DNA of 64,000 nt from XYD12-FULL-36-8 sp964391015 (GTDB lineage Bacteria; Bacteroidota; Ignavibacteria; Ignavibacteriales; Ignavibacteriaceae): NCBI GenBank assembly GCA_964391015.1, contig CAYMKU010000019.1, forward strand, positions 8,083 to 72,082, read 5' to 3'. A model generated the notes under the pieces. It saw only the letters and a program-made list of their open reading frames with translations, ran no database searches and was not told the DNA's origin. Shown in pieces: positions 1-10,241 of the stretch (its first letter is position 1; each line of letters begins with the position of its first letter). The position numbers and the translations under genes are program-made.

Positions 1-3000
1 ATGGCAGTTGAATTATTCAAACCGTTTATAATTAGAAAACTACTTGATCGAGGTCATAACAAAACAGTTAAGAGTGCAAGAAAAGTTGTTGATAGGAAAG
101 ATCCAATTATCTGGGATATTCTTGAAAAGATTATTAGCGGACATCCTGTTTTATTGAATAGAGCGCCTACACTTCATAGATTAGGAATTCAAGCTTTTCA
201 ACCTGTGCTGATTGATGGGAGAGCTATCCAATTACATCCAATGGTTTGTACCGCATTTAATGCAGATTTTGATGGCGATCAAATGGCAGTTCACGTACCT
301 TTGTCATATGAAGCTCAATTAGAAGCTGCACTATTGATGTTAAGTTCTCACAATATTTTATCGCCTCAAAATGGTAGTCCAATCGTTGTTCCAACTCAAG
401 ATATAGTTCTGGGTTGTTATTACCTGACAAAATATAGAGAAGGCGATAGAGGTGAAGGAACTATTTTCGGATCTCCTGAAGAAGCAATTATTGCTTACAA
501 TTCGAGAGCAGTCGGCTTACATGCAAGAGTTAAAGTTCGAGTTGATTCCCAAATGATTGAGACTACTATTGGAAGAATTATTTTCAACCAGATTGTTCCC
601 AAAGAAATGGGATTCTTTAATCAACTTCTTATTAAAAAAACATTTGGCGGTTTTATAGGACAAATGTTTATAAAATTGGGAAACAAAGTTACTGCAAAAT
701 TTCTTGATGACTTAAAGGATATTGGTTTCAGGTATGCTACTGCTGGTGGTTTGTCTGTAAGTTATGCTGACATGGTTATTCCCGAGGAAAAAGAAAATCT
801 TATTGGGAAAGCTAATAAGAAAGTTGAATCGATTCTAAACGAACATGAACAGGGTGTAATTACTGATGCTGAAAGATATAATAAAATTATAGACGTTTGG
901 ACCCACACTACAAACGATGTCGCTCGGGTGTTAATGGATAAAATTAAATTCCACAACCATGGATTTAATTCACTTCACATGATGGTTGATTCAGGTGCTC
1001 GAGGTTCTCAAGAACAAGTACGTCAGCTTGCTGGTATGCGTGGATTAATGATGAAACCGCAAAAAACTCTTTCAGGTCAAGCAGGTGAAATTATTGAAAA
1101 TCCAATAGTAGCTAATTTTAAAGAGGGACTATCTGTACTTGAATATTTTATTTCTACTCACGGTGCAAGAAAAGGTCTTGCAGATACTGCTCTTAAAACT
1201 GCTGATGCTGGTTACCTTACGCGGAGACTTGTGGATGTTGCCCAAGATGTAATAATAAGTGAAATAGATTGCGGAACAATTTTGGGCATTCAAATTACGG
1301 CGTTAAAAGATGTTGAACAGGAGCGAGAGCCCCTTGCAGAAAGAATTACTGGTCGAACAGCACAGGAGGATGTGTTTGATCCTCGGACTGAAGAAATTAT
1401 AGTGCAAGCTGGTGAAATGATTACCGAAGAGGTTGCCGAAAAAATTGAAGATGCCAGTATAGATTCCGTTTATATAAGAACTGTGCTAACCTGTGAATCA
1501 AAGAGAGGAGTTTGTGCGAAATGCTATGGAAGAAATCTAACAAATGGAAAAATTGTTGAGATTGGTGAAGCTGTTGGTATTATAGCTGCTCAATCAATTG
1601 GTGAACCAGGTACACAGCTAACTCTTAGAACTTTCCATCTTGGTGGAACGTCTTCACGTATTGCAAGCCAGTCGCAAGTGGAGACTAATGTTGAAGGAAC
1701 AGTGAAGTTTGAAAAAATTTCTTATGTGGAAAAATCTGATTTTATGGGGAAAGTAAAAGTAGTTACTGGTCGCCGAGGCATTATTGGAATCTTTGATGAA
1801 AATAACAGACAAATAAAAAAATATGATGTACCATACGGTGCCGAATTGGTTGTAAGCGATGGTAGCTATGTAAAAAAACGAACTCCGCTTTATAATCATG
1901 ACCCATATAATACAGTTATTCTTTCTGATATTGGTGGAAAGGTTTCATTTGTGGATCTGGTAGATGGAATAACGTTACAGCAGGTAACAGATGAACAGAC
2001 AGGTCACGTTCAAAAAGTTGTGATAGATTCGAAGGATAAGAATCGAACTCCTTCAATTTTAATTGAAAGCGAAGACAGTGGAAAGAAAACCTTCCATATT
2101 CCAACGCGAGCTTATCTATCTGTAGATGAAGGTGAATCAGTTGATGCAGGAACCATTTTGGCAAAAATATCTAAACAGACTACCAAGAGCAGGGATATTA
2201 CAGGAGGTCTTCCTAGAGTTACTGAGCTATTTGAAGCAAGAAGTCCTCAAGATCCAGCAGTTGTATCAGAAATAGAAGGGACAGTTAAATTTGGTGCTCG
2301 TAAAAAAGGTGCACGTGAAATTATTGTAATTGCACCTGATGGTTCGGATGAAAAAAGATATAGTGTTCCATTAGGTAAGCATATTTTGGTTCAAGAAAAT
2401 GATGAAATACCCGCTGGCGAAAAAATAACTGATGGTCCAATTAATCCGCATGACATTTTAAAGATAAAAGGAACAAGTGCAGTTCAAGAATATCTTGTAA
2501 ATGAAATCCAAGACGTATATAGATTACAAGGTGTAAAAATAAATGACAAACATATTGAAGTTATCGTTCGACAAATGTTGCAAAAAATTAAAATAGTATC
2601 TCCTGGTGATACAAAATTCCTTGAAGAAGATATTGTTGATAGGATTGAGTTCATTGAAGAAAATAATAAGATCATGTCTAACGTATTTATTACTGAGAAG
2701 GGTGATTTGAAATTAAAATCAGGGCAATTAATTCCTCGAAATAAAATTAGAGAAATGAATTCTGATATAAAGAAAAAATCAAAAGAACCCGCAGACTTTA
2801 GAGATGCTTATCCAGCCACATTTGAGCATGTATTACTTGGAATTACTCAAGCTGCATTATCAACGGAGAGTTTTATTTCAGCTGCATCATTCCAGGAAAC
2901 AACCAAAGTGCTTGCAAATGCTGCTACTGAGGCAAAAGTTGATTATTTGTTGGGATTAAAAGAGAATGTTGTTATGGGACATCTTATCCCAGCCGGAACT

Positions 3001-3087
3001 GGGTTGAAGAAATATCGTAATATTCTACTTAAATCAGAGGAAATAATTGAAGAAGTTTCTGAAGAAGAAAAAATTCAAAACAGGTAA
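1..3087 (+). CDS. rpoC: RNA polymerase subunit beta' (3' part, cut by window start)
   Basis: Largest catalytic subunit of RNA polymerase. The window opens inside the gene, so the ATG at base 1 is an internal Met codon, not a start; by comparison with the family some 350-400 N-terminal residues lie upstream. Visible residues 1-1028 include the universal NADFDGD loop (about residues 87-93) whose three Asp bind catalytic Mg, the bridge-helix and trigger-loop region, and a zinc-binding CESKRGVCAKC segment near residue 500. The C-terminus is Glu-rich and ends in TAA. It is followed at 100 bp by rpsL, so the rpoBC and str operons are adjacent. Identity is certain; only the 5' end is missing. Confidence 0.98.
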   Translation: MAVELFKPFIIRKLLDRGHNKTVKSARKVVDRKDPIIWDILEKIISGHPVLLNRAPTLHRLGIQAFQPVLIDGRAIQLHPMVCTAFNADFDGDQMAVHVPLSYEAQLEAALLMLSSHNILSPQNGSPIVVPTQDIVLGCYYLTKYREGDRGEGTIFGSPEEAIIAYNSRAVGLHARVKVRVDSQMIETTIGRIIFNQIVPKEMGFFNQLLIKKTFGGFIGQMFIKLGNKVTAKFLDDLKDIGFRYATAGGLSVSYADMVIPEEKENLIGKANKKVESILNEHEQGVITDAERYNKIIDVWTHTTNDVARVLMDKIKFHNHGFNSLHMMVDSGARGSQEQVRQLAGMRGLMMKPQKTLSGQAGEIIENPIVANFKEGLSVLEYFISTHGARKGLADTALKTADAGYLTRRLVDVAQDVIISEIDCGTILGIQITALKDVEQEREPLAERITGRTAQEDVFDPRTEEIIVQAGEMITEEVAEKIEDASIDSVYIRTVLTCESKRGVCAKCYGRNLTNGKIVEIGEAVGIIAAQSIGEPGTQLTLRTFHLGGTSSRIASQSQVETNVEGTVKFEKISYVEKSDFMGKVKVVTGRRGIIGIFDENNRQIKKYDVPYGAELVVSDGSYVKKRTPLYNHDPYNTVILSDIGGKVSFVDLVDGITLQQVTDEQTGHVQKVVIDSKDKNRTPSILIESEDSGKKTFHIPTRAYLSVDEGESVDAGTILAKISKQTTKSRDITGGLPRVTELFEARSPQDPAVVSEIEGTVKFGARKKGAREIIVIAPDGSDEKRYSVPLGKHILVQENDEIPAGEKITDGPINPHDILKIKGTSAVQEYLVNEIQDVYRLQGVKINDKHIEVIVRQMLQKIKIVSPGDTKFLEEDIVDRIEFIEENNKIMSNVFITEKGDLKLKSGQLIPRNKIREMNSDIKKKSKEPADFRDAYPATFEHVLLGITQAALSTESFISAASFQETTKVLANAATEAKVDYLLGLKENVVMGHLIPAGTGLKKYRNILLKSEEIIEEVSEEEKIQNR

Positions 3088-3188
3088 TAAATAAATGTTT
3101 TTTGATGGAGCTAAATTCTTGACTAATTTTTGAATAAAAACTATATTTCCAGACTAATTATTTTCAGATTCTTTAAATCAGGTGAAAT

Positions 3189-3566
3189 GTGCCTACAATC
3201 AACCAATTAGTACGTAAAGGTCGAATTCGAATTTTATCGAAAAATAAAGCTCCGGCTTTAGATTCTTGTCCCCAAAAAAGAGGGGTTTGTACAAGAGTTT
3301 ATACTACTACACCTAAAAAGCCAAATTCAGCTTTAAGGAAGGTTGCTAGAGTACGATTGACTAATGGAATTGAAGTTACATCTTACATTCCAGGAGAAGG
3401 TCATAATCTTCAGGAACACTCAATTGTGCTAATTAGAGGCGGCAGAGTTAAAGATCTTCCCGGAGTTCGATATCATATTATCCGTGGGACTCTTGATACA
3501 AGTGGAGTTGAAGATAGAAAAAAAGGTCGTTCAAAATATGGTGCAAAAAAACCTAAAGCCAAATAG
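3189..3566 (+). CDS. rpsL: 30S ribosomal protein S12
   Basis: Decoding-centre protein of the small subunit. 125 residues, normal for bacterial S12. The PKKPNSALRK segment (residues 42-50) and KDLPGVRYH (88-96) are the two decoding-centre loops, the latter with the Asp that is methylthiolated in some bacteria. The start is GTG with AGGTGA five bases upstream; no ATG fits. First gene of the str cluster rpsL-rpsG-fusA-tuf. Confidence 0.98.
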   Translation: MPTINQLVRKGRIRILSKNKAPALDSCPQKRGVCTRVYTTTPKKPNSALRKVARVRLTNGIEVTSYIPGEGHNLQEHSIVLIRGGRVKDLPGVRYHIIRGTLDTSGVEDRKKGRSKYGAKKPKAK

Positions 3567-3569
3567 TTT

Positions 3570-4037
3570 ATGAGAAAAAAAAGAGCAGAAAAAAGATTTC
3601 TTAAGCCCGATCCAAAATACAACGAAGTTCTCGTTGCAAAATTTGTTAACAGTTTGATGTATGATGGGAAAAAATCAACAGTGAGAAGAATGATTTATGG
3701 TGCGTTTGATATCATTGAGGAAAGAACAAAAAAATCTGGAGTGGAAGTTTTCAAAAAAGCAATTGAAAACACTGCTCCAATTATTGAAGTAAGAAGTCGG
3801 AGAGTTGGTGGTGCTACATATCAAGTTCCTACAGAAGTTAGACCGGAAAGAAGGATTGCTTTGGCGATGCGATGGATTAAAACATATGCAAGACAGAGAA
3901 ATGAAAAATCTATGTCTTTACGTTTAGCATCAGAATTAATCTCTGCTTCAAATGGCGAAGGATCAGCAGTAAAGAAAAAAGAAGATACACATAAAATGGC
4001 TGAAGCTAATAAAGCATTTGCACACTTTAAATGGTAA
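3570..4037 (+). CDS. rpsG: 30S ribosomal protein S7
   Basis: Primary 16S rRNA-binding protein that nucleates assembly of the 30S head and lines the E site. 155 residues, typical length, opening MRKKRAEKR and containing the conserved VGGATYQVPTEVRPERR stretch. It starts three bases after the rpsL stop with no clear Shine-Dalgarno of its own, which suggests translational coupling to rpsL. Confidence 0.98.
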   Translation: MRKKRAEKRFLKPDPKYNEVLVAKFVNSLMYDGKKSTVRRMIYGAFDIIEERTKKSGVEVFKKAIENTAPIIEVRSRRVGGATYQVPTEVRPERRIALAMRWIKTYARQRNEKSMSLRLASELISASNGEGSAVKKKEDTHKMAEANKAFAHFKW

Positions 4038-4064
4038 ACGAGACGAAGTAATAACATTTGAGAT

Positions 4065-6164
4065 ATGTCAGATAGGATTAAAATAGATAAAGTCAGAAAC
4101 ATCGGGATAATGGCGCACATTGATGCCGGTAAAACTACTACAACAGAGAGAATATTATTCTATACCGGTAAAACACATCGCTTGGGTGAGGTGCATGATG
4201 GTGCGGCAACAATGGATTGGATGGAGCAAGAAAAGGAACGTGGAATAACAATCACTAGTGCTGCAACTACTTGTTATTGGTCCGATCATCAAATTAACAT
4301 TATTGATACTCCCGGTCATGTTGACTTTACGGTTGAAGTTGAAAGATCACTTCGAGTTTTAGATGGTGCAGTTGCTCTTTTTTGTGCAGTTGGTGGGGTT
4401 GAACCACAGTCAGAAACTGTGTGGAGACAGGCCGATAAATATAAAGTTCCTAGGATCGCTTTCATTAATAAAATGGACAGAACTGGAGCTGATTTTTTTC
4501 ATGCTGTTCAGATGATGAAAGAAAGATTGGGAGCGCATGCTATTCCGATAAACCTTCCTATCGGCGAAGGAGATATATTTAATGGTGTTATTGATTTGAT
4601 TTCTTTTAAAGCAAGAATGTATCATGGAGATACTCTTGGAGTTACTTATGATGAGATTCCTATACCGCATGATCTTGAGGAAACGGCTAATAAATATAGA
4701 ACGCAGATGTTAGAAGCTGTTTCTGATATTGATGATAAATTGCTCGAAAAATATCTTGAAGGAAAGCTGATAAGTGAAAACGAAATTAAATCTGTTTTAA
4801 GAAAAGCTACAATTGATTTGAAAATTATACCAGTCCTTTGTGGATCGGCCTTTAAAAATAAAGGCGTGCAGCAATTATTGGACTGTGTTGTAGATTTTCT
4901 TCCATCACCTATAGATTTCAAGGAAATAGAGGCACATCACATAGGTATTAATGATTTAGTTTCTCGAAAAATTGATGAGAAAGAAAAATTTACTGCTCTT
5001 GCGTTTAAGATAATGAATGATCCATACGTAGGAAAATTGACATTTTTTAGAGTTTATACAGGAACTCTGAAATCAGGTTCATATATATTTAATGCTGTAA
5101 GTGGAAAGAAAGAACGAATTAGTCGACTTCTGCAGATGCATGCGAATCATAGAGAAGAAATTGATGAGGTTAGAGCAGGCGATATTGGTGCAGCTGTGGG
5201 ATTAAAATTTACTAAAACAGGTGATACTCTTTGTTCTGAAGATGATCCTGTTGTTTTAGAGAAAATAGTATTTCCTGAACCAGTTATTCAGATTGCTATT
5301 GAACCGAAAACAAAAGCTGACCAAGATAAGTTATCCGAGTCATTATCAAAGTTATCTGATGAAGATCCAACCTTTAGAGTAAAGGTTGATGAAGAAACAG
5401 GACAAACTCTGATCAGTGGAATGGGCGAGCTTCATCTTGAAATATTGGTTGATAGAATGAAGCGAGAGTTTAAAGTTGAAGCAAATGTTGGTAAGCCACA
5501 GGTTGCTTATAGAGAAACGATTACACTAAAAGTTGATTCTGAAGGAAAGTTTATTAAACAGTCTGGTGGTAGAGGAAAATATGGGCATGTTTGGATTGAA
5601 TTGATGCCAAATGAATCAGGGAAAGGCTATGAGTTTATCAATGGAATTGTCGGTGGTGTTGTTCCAAAAGAATATATACCATCTGTTTCAGCTGGAATTT
5701 TAGAAGCTATGCGAAATGGAGTGGTAGCAGGATTTCCTGTCGTGGATATAAAAGCAAGAATTTATGATGGTTCTTATCATGATGTAGATTCAGATGAAAT
5801 CTCTTTCAAAGTTGCTGGCTCTATGGCATTTAGAGAAGGAGCTAAAAAAGCAAAACCCATTCTTCTTGAACCAATAATGGATGTGGAGGTTGTTACTCCC
5901 GAAGAATATCTTGGAGATGTAATGGGTGACTTGAATTCTCGTCGTGGAAAAATTGAGGGCTTCACTGCGAGAAAGGATGCTCAAGTAATTAAAGCAACTG
6001 TTCCGCTTTCGGAAATGTTTGGTTATGCAACAATATTAAGATCTATGACTCAGGGCAGGGCGATTTTTACCATGCAATTTTCTCGCTATTTGGAAGTTCC
6101 CCGAAGTATAGCAGATGAAATTGCAGAGAAGTCACTTGGAAAAAAAGCAACAACTACTGCTTAA
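4065..6164 (+). CDS. fusA: Translation elongation factor G
   Basis: Translocation GTPase. 699 residues, full length. G1 is AHIDAGKT (17-24), G3 DTPGHVDF (81-88), G4 NKMD (135-138); domains II-V follow, with the domain IV GGRGKYGHV loop and the C-terminal QGRAIFTMQFSRYLEVP segment. Third gene of the str cluster, 27 bp after rpsG. The intact GTPase motifs and full domain set fit a housekeeping EF-G. Confidence 0.98.
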   Translation: MSDRIKIDKVRNIGIMAHIDAGKTTTTERILFYTGKTHRLGEVHDGAATMDWMEQEKERGITITSAATTCYWSDHQINIIDTPGHVDFTVEVERSLRVLDGAVALFCAVGGVEPQSETVWRQADKYKVPRIAFINKMDRTGADFFHAVQMMKERLGAHAIPINLPIGEGDIFNGVIDLISFKARMYHGDTLGVTYDEIPIPHDLEETANKYRTQMLEAVSDIDDKLLEKYLEGKLISENEIKSVLRKATIDLKIIPVLCGSAFKNKGVQQLLDCVVDFLPSPIDFKEIEAHHIGINDLVSRKIDEKEKFTALAFKIMNDPYVGKLTFFRVYTGTLKSGSYIFNAVSGKKERISRLLQMHANHREEIDEVRAGDIGAAVGLKFTKTGDTLCSEDDPVVLEKIVFPEPVIQIAIEPKTKADQDKLSESLSKLSDEDPTFRVKVDEETGQTLISGMGELHLEILVDRMKREFKVEANVGKPQVAYRETITLKVDSEGKFIKQSGGRGKYGHVWIELMPNESGKGYEFINGIVGGVVPKEYIPSVSAGILEAMRNGVVAGFPVVDIKARIYDGSYHDVDSDEISFKVAGSMAFREGAKKAKPILLEPIMDVEVVTPEEYLGDVMGDLNSRRGKIEGFTARKDAQVIKATVPLSEMFGYATILRSMTQGRAIFTMQFSRYLEVPRSIADEIAEKSLGKKATTTA

Positions 6165-6208
6165 GTAATTGAATTCATCAAAGAAAACTAAAAATAAAGG
6201 AGAATTAG

Positions 6209-7414
6209 ATGGCAAAAGAAAAATTTGACAGGAGTAAGCCACACGTTAACGTTGGTACCATTGGTCACGTTGATCATGGTAAAACTACATTAACCGCTGC
6301 CATCACTATGGCTCTTGCGAAAAAAGGCTTATCACAAATTAGAACATTTGACAGTATTGATAATGCCCCTGAAGAAAGAGAAAGAGGTATTACAATAGCT
6401 ACTGCTCATGTTGAATATTCAACGGCTAAAAGACATTATGCACACGTTGATTGTCCTGGTCATGCTGATTATGTAAAAAACATGATTACTGGTGCAGCAC
6501 AAATGGATGGTGCTATATTAGTTGTTGCTGCTACTGACGGCCCCATGCCTCAAACAAGAGAACATATTCTTCTTGCACGTCAAGTAGGTGTTCCTAAAAT
6601 TGTGGTATTTCTAAATAAAGTTGATATGGTTGACGATCCAGAGTTGATTGATTTGGTAGAAGAGGAATTAAGAGATCTTCTAACTTCCTATGAATTCCCA
6701 GGCAAGGAGATCCCAATCATAAGGGGTTCTGCATTGAAAGCATTGGAAGCTGGAACAAGCAATGCTAATCCAGACGATCCAAGATACAAATGTGTTTGGG
6801 AGCTTATGGATGCTGTAGATAGTTATATTCCAATTCCACAGCGTGATACTGATAAACCATTCTTAATGCCTGTTGAAGACGTATTCTCAATTACAGGCCG
6901 TGGTACTGTAGCAACTGGAAGAGTTGAAAGAGGGCAAGTAAAACTTGCTGAAGAAGTTGAATTGATTGGTCTTGGGGTACATAAGAAAACAGTTGTTACC
7001 GGAATAGAAATGTTTAGAAAAGAACTTGACTCTGCTATTGCCGGAGATAATGCTGGTATCTTGCTGAGAGGTATAGATAAAAATGAAATTGAAAGAGGAA
7101 TGGTTCTTGCCAAAACAGGAAGTATTACCCCCCACAAAAAATTTGAAGGTAAAGTTTATATTCTTTCAAAGGAGGAAGGCGGACGTCACACGCCATTCTT
7201 TAATGGTTATAGGCCGCAATTTTATTTCAGAACAACTGATGTGACTGGTGTAGCTACTTTACCTGAAGGAACTGAAATGGTTATGCCAGGTGATAGTGTT
7301 CAACTAAAAGTTGATTTGATTTCTGAAATAGCAATGGAAGAAGGACTTAAGTTTGCTATCCGTGAGGGTGGAAGAACTGTAGGGGCCGGCTTTGTTACAA
7401 AAATTATTGAGTAA
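6209..7414 (+). CDS. tuf: Translation elongation factor Tu
   Basis: Delivers aminoacyl-tRNA to the ribosome as a GTP ternary complex. 401 residues. G1 GHVDHGKT (19-26), G3 DCPGHADY (81-88), G4 NKVD (136-139), then the two beta-barrel domains ending VGAGFVTKIIE. A strong AAAGGAGAATTAG ribosome-binding site precedes the ATG. Last gene of the str cluster; a hairpin with a T-run follows. Whether a second tuf copy exists elsewhere cannot be seen here. Confidence 0.98.
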   Translation: MAKEKFDRSKPHVNVGTIGHVDHGKTTLTAAITMALAKKGLSQIRTFDSIDNAPEERERGITIATAHVEYSTAKRHYAHVDCPGHADYVKNMITGAAQMDGAILVVAATDGPMPQTREHILLARQVGVPKIVVFLNKVDMVDDPELIDLVEEELRDLLTSYEFPGKEIPIIRGSALKALEAGTSNANPDDPRYKCVWELMDAVDSYIPIPQRDTDKPFLMPVEDVFSITGRGTVATGRVERGQVKLAEEVELIGLGVHKKTVVTGIEMFRKELDSAIAGDNAGILLRGIDKNEIERGMVLAKTGSITPHKKFEGKVYILSKEEGGRHTPFFNGYRPQFYFRTTDVTGVATLPEGTEMVMPGDSVQLKVDLISEIAMEEGLKFAIREGGRTVGAGFVTKIIE

Positions 7415-7433
7415 TTAATTGATTTGAAAACAA

Positions 7434-7456
7434 GAAAGGAGTAACGCTCCTTTTTT
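7434..7456 (+). terminator. Rho-independent terminator/attenuator after tuf
   Basis: AAAGGAG pairs with CTCCTTT across a short loop and is followed directly by TTT-rich sequence. It lies between tuf and rpsJ, the boundary of the str and S10 operons. The stem is only seven base pairs, so partial termination or attenuation is as likely as a full stop. Confidence 0.6.
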
Positions 7457-7482
7457 GTTTGTTTTTATAAGGAGATTTTTAA

Positions 7483-7791
7483 GTGCCCGGACAGAAAATT
7501 AGAATAAAGTTAAAATCGTACGATCACATTTTAATTGATAAGTCGACTGAGAAAATTATTAAAACTGTGAGAAGCACTGGAGCTGTAGTGTCTGGTCCAA
7601 TACCACTGCCAACTAGAAAAACTATCTATACTGTTTTAAGATCTCCTCACGTTGATAAAAAATCGCGCGAGCAGTTCGAAATTCGGGCGCATAAAAGAAT
7701 AATTGATATTCACAATTCTAACAACAAAACCGTCGATTCATTAAGCAAGTTAGATATTCCGGCGGGTGTTGATATTGAAATTAAGCTTTAA
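7483..7791 (+). CDS. rpsJ: 30S ribosomal protein S10
   Basis: Small-subunit head protein; in many bacteria it also acts as NusE in antitermination. 102 residues. The conserved core KSYDHILID and SGPIPLPTRK is present. GTG start with AAGGAG about seven bases upstream. First gene of the S10 operon, whose order here is rpsJ-rplC-rplD-rplW-rplB-rpsS-rplV-rpsC-rplP-rpmC-rpsQ. Confidence 0.98.
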   Translation: MPGQKIRIKLKSYDHILIDKSTEKIIKTVRSTGAVVSGPIPLPTRKTIYTVLRSPHVDKKSREQFEIRAHKRIIDIHNSNNKTVDSLSKLDIPAGVDIEIKL

Positions 7792-7808
7792 GGAAAAATG
7801 GTGCTAAG

Positions 7809-8432
7809 ATGTCCGGTTTATTAGGTCAAAAAATAGGAATGACGAGTGTTTACAACGAACATGGTGATCTTGTTCCTGTCAGTGTTATAAAAGTTGGTCC
7901 TTGTAAAATTGTTTCCATCCGAACAAAGGAGAAAGATGGTTATAACGCTCTTCAACTTGGTTTTGGTGAAAAAAAGGAAAAGAGAATTTCTAAACCGGTA
8001 TTAGGTCAATTTAAAAAGAAAGAGCTTGTTCCAACGGAAGTATTAAGAGAATTTAAGTTTGATGTAGATAATGAATATAAAATAGGCGAAGAAATAAATG
8101 TGAGTATTTTTAGTGAGGGTGAACGAATAAAAATTCGGTCGCGAAGCAAAGGTAAGGGATTTCAGGGTGTAATGAGGCGTCATGGATTTGGTGGAGTTGG
8201 TGGCACCACGCATGGGCAAAGTGATAGATTGCGTGCGCCAGGCTCTATTGGTGCCAGCTCGTATCCTTCAAGAGTTTTTAAGGGACAAAGAATGGCTGGA
8301 AGAAAGGGTTTTGAGAACGTAACTATTTCTAATCTTAAAATTTTTAAAATAGTACCCGAGCAAAATTTACTTTTAATTCGCGGTGCCATTCCCGGTGCAA
8401 ATAATTCAATTGTTGAAGTGTTAAAGAAGTAA
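7809..8432 (+). CDS. rplC: 50S ribosomal protein L3
   Basis: Early-assembly protein reaching the peptidyl-transferase centre. 207 residues, starting MSGLLGQKIGMTSVY and carrying the conserved central GGTTHGQSDRLRAPGSIG loop that contacts 23S rRNA near the A site. It lies 17 bp after rpsJ. Normal length and no odd features. Confidence 0.98.
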   Translation: MSGLLGQKIGMTSVYNEHGDLVPVSVIKVGPCKIVSIRTKEKDGYNALQLGFGEKKEKRISKPVLGQFKKKELVPTEVLREFKFDVDNEYKIGEEINVSIFSEGERIKIRSRSKGKGFQGVMRRHGFGGVGGTTHGQSDRLRAPGSIGASSYPSRVFKGQRMAGRKGFENVTISNLKIFKIVPEQNLLLIRGAIPGANNSIVEVLKK

Positions 8433-8445
8433 TTCTGGTTATAAA

Positions 8446-9090
8446 ATGAAAGTAGATATTTTAAAAATAGACGGCAACCTTTTGGGGAAAAAATGTGAGC
8501 TTCGTGATGACATTTTTGGTATCGAACCAAACGATCATGTTTTGTATTTAAGTGTTAAATCATATTTAGCTAATCAAAGACAGGGTACTCACAAATCAAA
8601 GGAAAGAGGCGAAGTAAGCGGCGGCGGTAAAAAGCCATGGAAACAAAAAGGTCGTGGTGGTGCTCGTGCTGGTACTTCTAGATCACCACTTTGGGTTGGC
8701 GGAGGGACTATTTTTGGTCCTAGACCCAGAGATTATAGGCAGGAACTTCCCAAAAAGGTTGTAAAGCTGGCAAGAAAATCTGCCTTTAGTCATAAGGTTA
8801 AAGCAAATCAGTTGATGGTAGTTGAAGATTTTAACTTTGATTCTCCTAAAACCAAGGATTTTGCGAAAATTCTTAGCAACTTAAAAATAACAGGTAAAAA
8901 AACTCTTGTATTAACGAATGGAAATTTAAACACAGTTTATAAATCCGGTAGAAATATTTCCAAAATAAAAATTTTGGAAGCTGACAAAGCATCTGCATAT
9001 GACATTGTAAACAACCAGGTTCTTCTTCTTCAACTTGGTGGAGTTGATTTGATAAATAAATCTTTTGGCATTAAAGAAGCAGTCAATTAA
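8446..9090 (+). CDS. rplD: 50S ribosomal protein L4
   Basis: 23S rRNA-binding protein that lines the polypeptide exit tunnel and in enterobacteria autoregulates the S10 operon. 214 residues, with the tunnel-loop signature KPWKQKGRGGARAGTSRSP at about residues 65-83. Its TAA stop is directly followed by the rplW ATG with no gap. I cannot see an S10-leader-like structure that would demonstrate autoregulation here. Confidence 0.97.
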   Translation: MKVDILKIDGNLLGKKCELRDDIFGIEPNDHVLYLSVKSYLANQRQGTHKSKERGEVSGGGKKPWKQKGRGGARAGTSRSPLWVGGGTIFGPRPRDYRQELPKKVVKLARKSAFSHKVKANQLMVVEDFNFDSPKTKDFAKILSNLKITGKKTLVLTNGNLNTVYKSGRNISKIKILEADKASAYDIVNNQVLLLQLGGVDLINKSFGIKEAVN

Positions 9091-9384
9091 ATGAAAGAAA
9101 TTCTTATTAAACCCTTGATAACTGAGAAAATGACAAATATAACTGCGGCTCAGGGCAAATATGGTTTTCTTGTTAATACCGATTCTAACAAGATAGAAAT
9201 CGCAAAAGCAGTTGAGAAAAAATTTAATGTTCATGTTCTAAAAATCAGAACGATAAGCCATTCCGGGAAAATGAAAACTCAATTCAGAAAAAGTGGAAGG
9301 TTTGTCGGAAAAACCCCAAGTTATAAAAAAGCTATAGTTACTTTGAAAAAGGGTGAAACTATAGAATTATTTGAACAGGTATAG
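9091..9384 (+). CDS. rplW: 50S ribosomal protein L23
   Basis: Exit-tunnel rim protein that docks trigger factor and SRP. 97 residues, opening MKEILIKPLITEKMT and ending in the usual YKKAIVTLKKGETIELF strand. The ATG abuts the rplD stop codon, so translation is probably coupled. Confidence 0.97.
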   Translation: MKEILIKPLITEKMTNITAAQGKYGFLVNTDSNKIEIAKAVEKKFNVHVLKIRTISHSGKMKTQFRKSGRFVGKTPSYKKAIVTLKKGETIELFEQV

Positions 9385-9405
9385 GATTCATACTAAGGTA
9401 ATTTA

Positions 9406-10233
9406 ATGGCTATAATTAAACTAAAACCAGTTACTCCTGGAACGAGGTTTAGATCCAATTTTTCTTTTGAAGAGATAACAAAAAGTACTCCAGAGAAATC
9501 ATTAACTGTTGCTCTGAAAAAATCTGGAGGCAGAAATAATTTAGGACGTGTGACTTCTCGCCATCGTGGTGGTGGACACAAAAGAAGATATCGGGTAATT
9601 GATTTCAGACGTGATAAAATTGGTGTTCCGGCAAAAGTTCATTCAATTGAATATGATCCAAACAGAACATCAAGAATTGCCTTGTTATATTATGCTGATG
9701 GTGAAAAGAGATATATTTTAGCACCAGAAGGATTAAAAGTAGGTGCCTCAATTACTTCGGGGCCAGGAAGTGAAATTGTTGTTGGCAATGCCCTTCCTTT
9801 AAAGGAAATGCCATTGGGAAGTTTTATTCATAACGTTGAATTAAAACCTGGTAAGGGTGGACAATTAGGAAGAAGTGCAGGATCCTCTCTTCAACTTTTG
9901 GCTAAAGAAGGTAAGTTTGCCCAGCTTAAAATGCCGTCGGGCGAAGTACGTATGGTTAAACTAGAATGTATGGCAACGTATGGAATGATCGGGAATTCAG
10001 AGCAAGAGAATATTAGCTTAGGAAAAGCTGGAAGAACAAGATGGTTAGGTATCCGACCTCATGTTCGCGGTGTGGCTATGAATCCTGTTGATCATCCTAT
10101 GGGTGGCGGTGAAGGTAAAACTTCAGGTGGCGGTCATCCGGTTTCACCTTGGGGCCAAAAAGCAAAAGGTCTTAAAACAAGGAAGAATAAAAAAGAATCA
10201 AATAAGTTCATTATTAAAAGACGTAATAAATAG
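9406..10233 (+). CDS. rplB: 50S ribosomal protein L2
   Basis: Large primary 23S-binding protein required for subunit joining and peptidyl transfer. 275 residues. The glycine-rich SRHRGGGHKRRYR segment and the C-terminal NPVDHPMGGGEGK loop, with the His implicated in peptidyl-transferase function, are both present. Normal length. Confidence 0.98.
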   Translation: MAIIKLKPVTPGTRFRSNFSFEEITKSTPEKSLTVALKKSGGRNNLGRVTSRHRGGGHKRRYRVIDFRRDKIGVPAKVHSIEYDPNRTSRIALLYYADGEKRYILAPEGLKVGASITSGPGSEIVVGNALPLKEMPLGSFIHNVELKPGKGGQLGRSAGSSLQLLAKEGKFAQLKMPSGEVRMVKLECMATYGMIGNSEQENISLGKAGRTRWLGIRPHVRGVAMNPVDHPMGGGEGKTSGGGHPVSPWGQKAKGLKTRKNKKESNKFIIKRRNK

Positions 10234-10241
10234 AGTAGAAT

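Noticed and set aside
1..3. Start codon of rpoC
   Set aside because: The family has several hundred more residues before the first visible motif, so this ATG is internal.
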